A stretch of DNA of 64,000 nucleotides from assembly GCF_000835495.1 (NCBI RefSeq), contig NW_015622542.1:558001-622000 (forward strand), in the 5' to 3' direction. The translations under genes were made by a program, and so were the position numbers. Source of the DNA: Cladophialophora immunda. Its lineage: Eukaryota > Ascomycota > Eurotiomycetes > Chaetothyriales > Herpotrichiellaceae. Position 1 is the first letter of the stretch. Each line of letters opens with the position of its first letter. Positions 58,319 through 64,000 of this stretch are shown piece after piece. Below the pieces are notes generated by a model. The model did no database searches, was not told the origin of the DNA, and was given only the letters and a program-made list of their open reading frames with translations.

Positions 58319-59512
58319 TCAAGGCTTGAGAGCGATGCCCTCGCCCATTTCCGTCGCCTGCTTCAGCCCCTTCTCGGCGGCCTCGGCGAAATCCTTCAAA
58401 AAGAGCCACCGCGCCTTCTCGTCCAGCCGCCTCGCCTTCCAGTCGTTCAGCGTGCCGTGCGGGAAGAACTCGACCTCGGCCTCCTTGTGGAGCAGGAACG
58501 TGTCGTGGGCGATGATGACGAAGACGTTGTCCGCGGCGTCGAATTCCTCGAGGTACTTGATCGTCAGGTTCGCGCGGTCCGTGTCGTGGGAGAAGTTCTT
58601 GGTGAGCACGTAGACCTCCTGGTCGGGCCGGTGGTGGTGGAAGACGTCGCAGAACGCGGCGCCGCTGCCGGGGCAGAAGCTCCGCGCCCGGATCGTGCTC
58701 GGGCTCGGGCCCGTGCTCGAGCTCATATCGAGGTCGATCTTCTTGGGCAGCGGCAGGTACTCGGTCGGCCGGTACTCGCCGCCGTGGTGGCAGGCGTCGC
58801 CGCCCATGAAGACGAAGCTGTCGGGCGTCACGCGCGCGAGGCCGCACACGTGGCCGACCGCGTGGCCGGGGGCGTCGACGATGTAGAACGACCCGTCGCC
58901 GAAGTAGTCCAGGGCCCGGAAGCCGCCCACGGTCAGGTCCCCGGCGGCGGCGAAGTCGACCTCGACCAGCTCCCGGCCCTGCCAGTCCGTCTCGAGTACC
59001 TGGCTGTTGGGGTTCACGGGGTACCCCGGGGTGAGGGCGTCGCGGAACCCGGGGCCGACGATCAGCTTCGTCGACGGCGGGAACGTGCTCGGGTCTCCCG
59101 TGTGGTCGTAGTGCCAGTGGCTCCAGATGATGGCCTCGATGCTCGTGAGGTCCATCCCGGCCCCCTGGCTCAGGATCTCCGACACGTTCTTCTCGACCGC
59201 CAGGCCCCACTTGTGGTCCTTGATGGTGTTGACGATGCTGGGCGCCAGGTTCTCCCAGTCCTGCCGGGTGCCGAGGTCGAACAGGATCTTGCGGTTCAGA
59301 GGGCCGTGCTCGATCAGAAAGCAGAACGACGGGCACGCGAGCTTGTCGTGGCCCGGGATGGAGGGCCCGAAGAAGGACGCCAGCGGCGCCTCGATCCAGG
59401 ACGTGCTGTCGATGATCTTGACTGACACGGTCGAGTTCGACGGCGGGATGTTGAGCGCCGGCGGGGCCTTGGGCGGCACCATGTACAGACCGGCATCCTG
59501 AGCAGAAGACAT
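58319..59512 (-). CDS. Metallo-beta-lactamase-fold hydrolase, lactonase-like
   Basis: Single-exon protein of 397 residues from the ATG MSSAQDAGLYMVPP; the open frame continues upstream but has no ATG near the family start. The dinuclear metal motif is His132-x-His134-x-Asp136-His137 in IIWSHWHYDHTGD. Further ligands are His in VDAPGHAVGHVCGL, Asp in FMGGDACHHGGEYRP and a late His in VIIAHDTFLLHKE. The arrangement and CFLIEHGPLNRKILFDLGTR resemble the AHL-lactonase group of the superfamily, which opens lactone rings. Third codon positions are almost all G or C. It sits between a GMC oxidoreductase and a C2H2 regulator, fitting oxidation of an alcohol or lactol followed by ring opening. Substrate unknown. 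Confidence 0.88.
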   Translation of the reverse strand: MSSAQDAGLYMVPPKAPPALNIPPSNSTVSVKIIDSTSWIEAPLASFFGPSIPGHDKLACPSFCFLIEHGPLNRKILFDLGTRQDWENLAPSIVNTIKDHKWGLAVEKNVSEILSQGAGMDLTSIEAIIWSHWHYDHTGDPSTFPPSTKLIVGPGFRDALTPGYPVNPNSQVLETDWQGRELVEVDFAAAGDLTVGGFRALDYFGDGSFYIVDAPGHAVGHVCGLARVTPDSFVFMGGDACHHGGEYRPTEYLPLPKKIDLDMSSSTGPSPSTIRARSFCPGSGAAFCDVFHHHRPDQEVYVLTKNFSHDTDRANLTIKYLEEFDAADNVFVIIAHDTFLLHKEAEVEFFPHGTLNDWKARRLDEKARWLFLKDFAEAAEKGLKQATEMGEGIALKP

Positions 59513-60072
59513 GTTCGAGTCGCGGGCAATGAAAACAGCTTGCGGGTTCTGGTGGGCGGCACTTGAGTCTGAGTGAAACAGGGCAAAGGCTTTAGACAAC
59601 TCTACTTGTATGGGAGTACAGTTACTGAGTGCTGGTGAACGGCTTGTTCCAGCATTATAACCATTGTGGCCTTCGGGCACTGTTGCCCGTCGTTTCGGAG
59701 AAGTCCAAATCCCCCGCGGCAGTGTCGTTCTCCTTGACAATTTCCCCACTGACAGCCATTTAGTTAACCTGGCCCTTTGCCCCGGGTGTCAATTCAACAC
59801 GATAAAGCAATAAGAGCAGCGGGTCGAGGAATTTGGTGAAGTGGCTAGCGAGCCATATCAATAGTATGTGCCAGCTGTGTAGCCGCCAGAAAAAAGGTGC
59901 AACGTGCTGACGATTGTGCGAGAGAACGCCGCAGACAATACTTTTTACAAGGGACAACACAGCCATCACTAAATAATGCCCTGAGAAAGACAAGGCCAGC
60001 TGTGCCCGCCTCAGGTACTATAGCTTTCCCCCTGCTTTCATAGAAAGTGGTGACGGCCATTGCCCGTTCCGA
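59513..60072. other. Intergenic, no gene seen
   Basis: About 560 nt between the lactonase-like start and the 3' end of the C2H2 regulator. GC falls sharply compared with the gene to the left. No gene was found. Confidence 0.5.
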
Positions 60073-62816
60073 CTACTGGGCTTGTCCCGCAAAGAGCGGT
60101 TTGAGCCGCTTGATCATGCCGTCAAGGTTGTTTGATAATACATTACAAGTTGCTGGGACGAGGATTAGCAGGGATACGATTTCAACGCGTTGCATTGATC
60201 CAGAGGATGGATTATCACGCCGGAGCACGTACCAGGCCAGACCCATCGCTCCCTGATCATGTCCCGGTAGATCATGATCGGCAGCAGCTCTCTCTGGGTG
60301 GGCTTTTCGTATTTGTATTCGCTCTCCGCGACGATCTCGTCCATCATGGCGGTGATGACGAGTTCCTCCGGCCCAGGAATCTCCGAGAGGTGCCGGCCGA
60401 GAAGGTACCAGCACATCAACAGACCTGAATTCACGTCAATATACCTCGCACTACGCAGCAGTCCAACATATTCGCCGAGACTTACTGCCTTCGTAGGCGG
60501 CCAGAGGAGCATAGCACGGATAGTTCAAGCACGAGGTCTTCAACAAGTATCCCAGCCCCAGTCGCACGCGGACCAGCAGACACCGACAGGCTCGGACGAT
60601 CGCTTTCATCAAGTCCGGGGGATTGTCGAGACGGTAGAGCTTCCCGATCCGACTCCGAGAGACCTCGTCGACGGGCAGGAGGGCGAGAGCCTTCATTTCG
60701 TTCAGCTGCACATTCGCATACAGGCGATAGTACGCGGCGTTGAGGACGACCAGCGCGTCAGCCATCAAGGGGCCTTGAGGCGCATCCGGAACGGTGGTGG
60801 CGTACGGATGCGTCCTCCACGCCTCTTCCCACGTATGGAGTGCAAGGCGGAGAGACTCCTCGTCCGGAGGCGGCGTCGCGACGGTTCCCATGTTGTTCCC
60901 AAGGCGCAGGGTACAGATGTGCGAGAGAATGACGCTGATCAGGGTCAACAGGCCGAATGGACTGATCGTGTCGTCGAGGGGGGCGCCCGAAAGAAGCTGC
61001 CGGAAACAGACCACAGAGGAAGTCGTGATATGGGGTGAATTCTGCCAGCTGATGCCGCCGGCCGACCACAGCTCTTCCGCACAGGGCAGCGTCCCGTCAA
61101 ACTCGGTGTTGGAGCTCCTCAGCACCGCGTTGTCTTCGTTACAGAGCAACACTGCTCTGAGGACCGTGGTCCAGGCCACGCATCTGGCCGAGTCAGCAAC
61201 GGAGCGGAGACGAGGGCACTAATCCTCGAACCACTCACCTGATCATGCTTTCGCGAAAGACCCAGCCTGTCCAGTCATTCGCGGAGGCCTTGGTCGCTTC
61301 CACGGAGGCTTCCCGACAGAGCTAGTGTGGATTAGCCGGTGCATCACCTGCAGATCTAGACCAAACGGCCGATACTGAAGACACATACCACGTGCAGTCT
61401 TGTGAAGGACAGTCTGGCCTGTCGTTGAATTCGATTGTCGCCTCCGTAGAGTCCGTACTGGCAGGTAAGGAGCCTCGTTTGCAACTCCCAGAGCTGGAAT
61501 CCCGAGTCTCTTTGTCCTGAAATCACTAGATCTTCGCTCTGTGACGCAGCCCGGGGTTAGACTTCGATCACAATGGTTTTGAAGTCGAAAGCCAGGGTCG
61601 ATTCCTCACATACCTCGCTCAGCAGCTTCAACACCGCGTGGTATAACCTGATGCTAACCTCTTGCTCGTTCAAGTAGACAGCTCCGCACGCCATGACCGC
61701 AAGCAGAAGAGGCGCTATGTGCAGGCATAGTTAGTGCTGGGGATAGTGTCACACAATCGGATCAGACAGGTGCTTTCCCACCTTGGATGGTGCCGATCGA
61801 GAAGGTCTGCGGATGGATGATGGGACAATGCGGTGCAAAGTGCTTGAAGAACCCTCTCACCAGCCTAATCACCATGTAGTTTGTGGGGAACACGAAATCG
61901 CTGAGTCGATTCTCGACGTCGAAGAGCTGCAGATTGATTTTCGCCTGTTCAATCTCGGATGGAATCAATCCCAGAAACAAACCGGACGATTGGTATTCTC
62001 CATTGTCGGGGTCAGCATGCCTTGCTGTCATGCTCTTGGCTGCATCTTCCGACCAGGGAAGGGCGTAAAATGGCTCCTCCCATGGCCATTGCACAAACGC
62101 GTCGTCCAGAAGCTGGAAGTCCATCTGAGGTCGCGTTGAGACCTCTGTACTTGCAGCAGGGGCTTGTACACGGTCCGAGATCGGGACTTTCCATCCTCGA
62201 TCCAGACCCAGCTCGAAGGCGTTGGCGTTGGCGCCGACCCCGGCACACTGTGCGTTCAGAAGGGTGGACAACGATGGGAGGAGATGTGGGATGACCTGCA
62301 CATTCGCTAAAGCACTTGCGTCCCCGCCATGAGTGGTGTCTGGCTGACGTTCGTGCACGATCTGGCCGTTGAGATCGAAGCTGGAGTCGTCGGATGCCGT
62401 GTCTGGGTTAATGCAAGAGATTGGTCCTTCCTGCGCGTCGGCTGACTTCCCGGCTCCTCGATGGAGGACTCGCATATGTCGCGAGATAACATCCTTGCGC
62501 GCGGACGTGAGACCACATATTGGACAAGCATGTGGTCTCTGCCAGCGATCTGCTTGTATTCCGCGCAATTGGTCAGCTCGGCAACTTCCCAACACTGACA
62601 TCTTTGCAAGGGGAGCATTTCAACGAGTTACTCACGACCCAGTTCATGGCGCCGACAATGTTCCTTGCGCGTAAATGATTCGCCACAGACGCCGCAGAGA
62701 TAACGACGTTCTTTCTGGCTCCGCGTCACGCCGTTCCTGCGCGGCTTGAAAAACCTCAGTTCCTCGGTCAGTGGGGCCCAAGCAGTGGGAAAGGGCGACA
62801 CAGTTCCCGTGGCCAT
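60073..62816 (-). CDS. C2H2 zinc-finger regulator with fungal_trans domain
   Basis: Eight exons: 62816-62636, 62549-61782, 61714-61614, 61538-61389, 61321-61239, 61183-60486, 60424-60233, 60152-60073. All phases agree; 750 residues. Two classical fingers follow one another: CGVCGESFTRKEHCRRHELGH (C-x2-C-x12-H-x3-H) and CPICGLTSARKDVISRHMRVL plus His. The His ending finger 1 is created by the first splice, which confirms that joint. The rest is the regulatory domain of fungal regulators (PF04082): FKHFAPHCPIIHPQTF, LLLAVMACGAVYLN, LWELQTRLLTCQYGLYGGD and a long helical tail. Nuclear by inference. It lies inside the GMC/lactonase/SDR group and may control it. Confidence 0.87.
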
Positions 62817-63536
62817 GATGGCTGATTTTCTAGGTAGCTCGACTTGAGTGGGAGAGAGACACTGGGGAAATCACAACATCAAAATGCTCTGAGCGGAGGA
62901 GGAGAACAAGCAGCTTGCCTCGGGTTTCAAGGGGAGCAGTATTGCAGGGACGCCCATTTCCCCCCGAGAAGGGCTAGAACTGAGGAATCGAGCAACGACC
63001 AGGCTGGGCAAGGTCCTGTGACTTGTACTCCATACTGAGTAAGGAGCAACTGACCTAGTCTTTGCTGGGCACTGGGGTAGCTAGTAGCCTCCTCTCCGTA
63101 CGGAGGTAGATGGTGTGACCCCCCTTTTTGCGGGGGAAACTCGAACCCTGGAGTTTGCCGAGTGGGGATTTAATTGCATGGATGCCCGACGTTGGTCTTT
63201 GCGAAACTTACCTAGTCGTGAGTCGTACCGAAATCGAGTAGATCGCCAATCCCGGCCAGCTGCTTAAGCTCTGGGAGAAACTCGCTGGTGCTCAATGCAT
63301 CCCCCACCAAGAGCCATGGGGTCGAGGGGCATACCGAGTAACTGTCGGCTAACACGAAGAGGGGTCGCGTTGTTGATGGAAGACCCGACCATATTATGAG
63401 GAGACTTTCCCTGAGAGAGCCCAGACGTTCATAAGTTCACAGGCTTGACCCTACGGTGCGTATTTGCGAGAGACTTCGTCCAGTGCTCAATACATCTCCT
63501 CTAAATCAGTTTACGGTGCTTTTTTCCTTAGCAAAG
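62817..63536. other. Divergent intergenic region
   Basis: 720 nt between the starts of the C2H2 regulator (minus) and the SDR gene (plus). Contains a short CCCCCC...GGGGG hairpin-like stretch near 63120-63138. Both promoters must lie here; I cannot name binding sites. Confidence 0.5.
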
Positions 63537-64000
63537 ATGCCTGGCCGACTTGAGGGTAAAGTGGCGATTGTCACTGGCGGTGGAAGCGGGTTCGGAAAGG
63601 CCATTTCGACCAAATTCATCCAGGAAGGCGCCAAAGTCCTCATCGCCGAAATGAATGCGGAGAGTGGCCAGGCGGTCGCGAAGGAGCTTGGGTGCGCCGC
63701 AGTCAAAGCCGACGTAACCAAGCGCGAAGATTGGAAGACGGTCTTGCAGAAGTCCATTGAGTTGTACGGTGGCCCAGATATTGTCGTTAACAATGCTGGC
63801 ACATGCTACTCGAACCAGGTAGGCACTCCAGCGACGGCCAGCCGGGCTGGTGGCCATGCCATGCTGACCATGAGCTGTTGTAGCCGTCCGAGGGCGTCCC
63901 CGACGAGGAATTCGATCTCACCTGTGCCGTCAATTTCAAGTCGATTTACCTGTCCGTGGCTGTCATCATACCGTGGATGAAGGAGCACAAGAGCGGCGGT
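63537..64000 (+). CDS. Short-chain dehydrogenase/reductase, 3' end cut by window
   Basis: NAD(P)-dependent SDR, N-terminal part only. Exon 1 is 63537-63818; after a 65-nt phase-0 intron (GTAGGC donor, TTGTAG acceptor) exon 2 starts at 63884 and runs off the window. The Rossmann glycine motif is VAIVTGGGSGFGKAIS, the Asp after strand 4 is in VKADVTKRED and the NNAG motif is IVVNNAGTCYS. The catalytic Ser-Tyr-Lys lie beyond the window edge. It resembles FabG-like classical SDRs. I start at MPGRLEGKVAIVTG, the usual family start. Divergent from the C2H2 regulator, so probably part of the same gene group. Confidence 0.9.

Noticed and set aside
58121..59425. 434-codon plus-strand open frame
   Set aside because: Exactly antisense to the GC-rich lactonase-like gene. 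The translation is Arg/Val/Gly-rich with no domain; it is a by-product of G/C third positions.
63120..63180. Possible tRNA (B-box-like GGTTCGAGT on the minus strand, with C/G runs)
   Set aside because: No A-box, no cloverleaf pairing and no CCA-proximal acceptor stem could be drawn.
1..64000. CRISPR arrays, prophage, insertion sequences or LTR elements
   Set aside because: No regularly spaced repeats, transposase or reverse-transcriptase motifs, or paired terminal repeats were seen.

Overview
The window is nuclear DNA of a filamentous ascomycete (Pezizomycotina). The evidence is short spliceosomal introns (46-118 nt) with GTAWGT/GTGAGT donors and CTAAC/CTGAC branch sites, fungus-specific families (Zn2Cys6 and other fungal transcription factors, DUF6594, GH76, a TRI12-type exporter) and an RNA-dependent RNA polymerase of the silencing type. 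I cannot fix the order or genus. I resolved 28 loci, 16 of them spliced; exon joints were chosen so that phase and family motifs both agree. No tRNA, rRNA, CRISPR, prophage or transposon was found.

Region 0.2-12 kb is all on the minus strand. It holds a PAF-acetylhydrolase-like serine hydrolase, a four-exon Zn2Cys6 regulator with an unusually long metal-site loop, fumarylacetoacetase (last step of tyrosine breakdown), a secreted GH76 mannanase-like enzyme and an AKR7-type aldehyde reductase. At 13.6-14.4 kb lies a MYB/SANT-like gene whose otherwise open frame carries an internal stop. Region 16.9-21.2 kb has an ERD2-family receptor with a long acidic tail, a second aldo/keto reductase and a DUF6594 membrane protein. 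A gene-poor stretch (21.2-27.4 kb) contains only COX4. Region 27.4-33 kb has a secreted GH31 glycosidase, the U2AF small subunit and a 95-residue single-pass membrane protein.

Region 33.8-43.9 kb is the most interesting part. It holds a fungal regulator without a DNA-binding domain, a fatty-acid alpha-dioxygenase-like haem enzyme, a divergently transcribed chloroperoxidase-type haem-thiolate enzyme, a class III (omega-type) aminotransferase and a TRI12-like exporter. These enzymes could be chained: fatty acid to 2-hydroperoxide or shortened aldehyde, then peroxidative processing, amination and export. I know of no described pathway with this gene set, and the linkage is an inference.

Region 45-55 kb is mostly housekeeping: two unrecognised conserved-looking proteins, a hotdog thioesterase, a cystathionine gamma-synthase-like enzyme and the RdRP. 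Region 55.2-64 kb looks like a catabolic cluster: a GMC oxidoreductase, a metallo-beta-lactamase-fold lactonase-like hydrolase (both visibly GC-rich), a C2H2 plus fungal_trans regulator and a short-chain dehydrogenase cut off by the window end.
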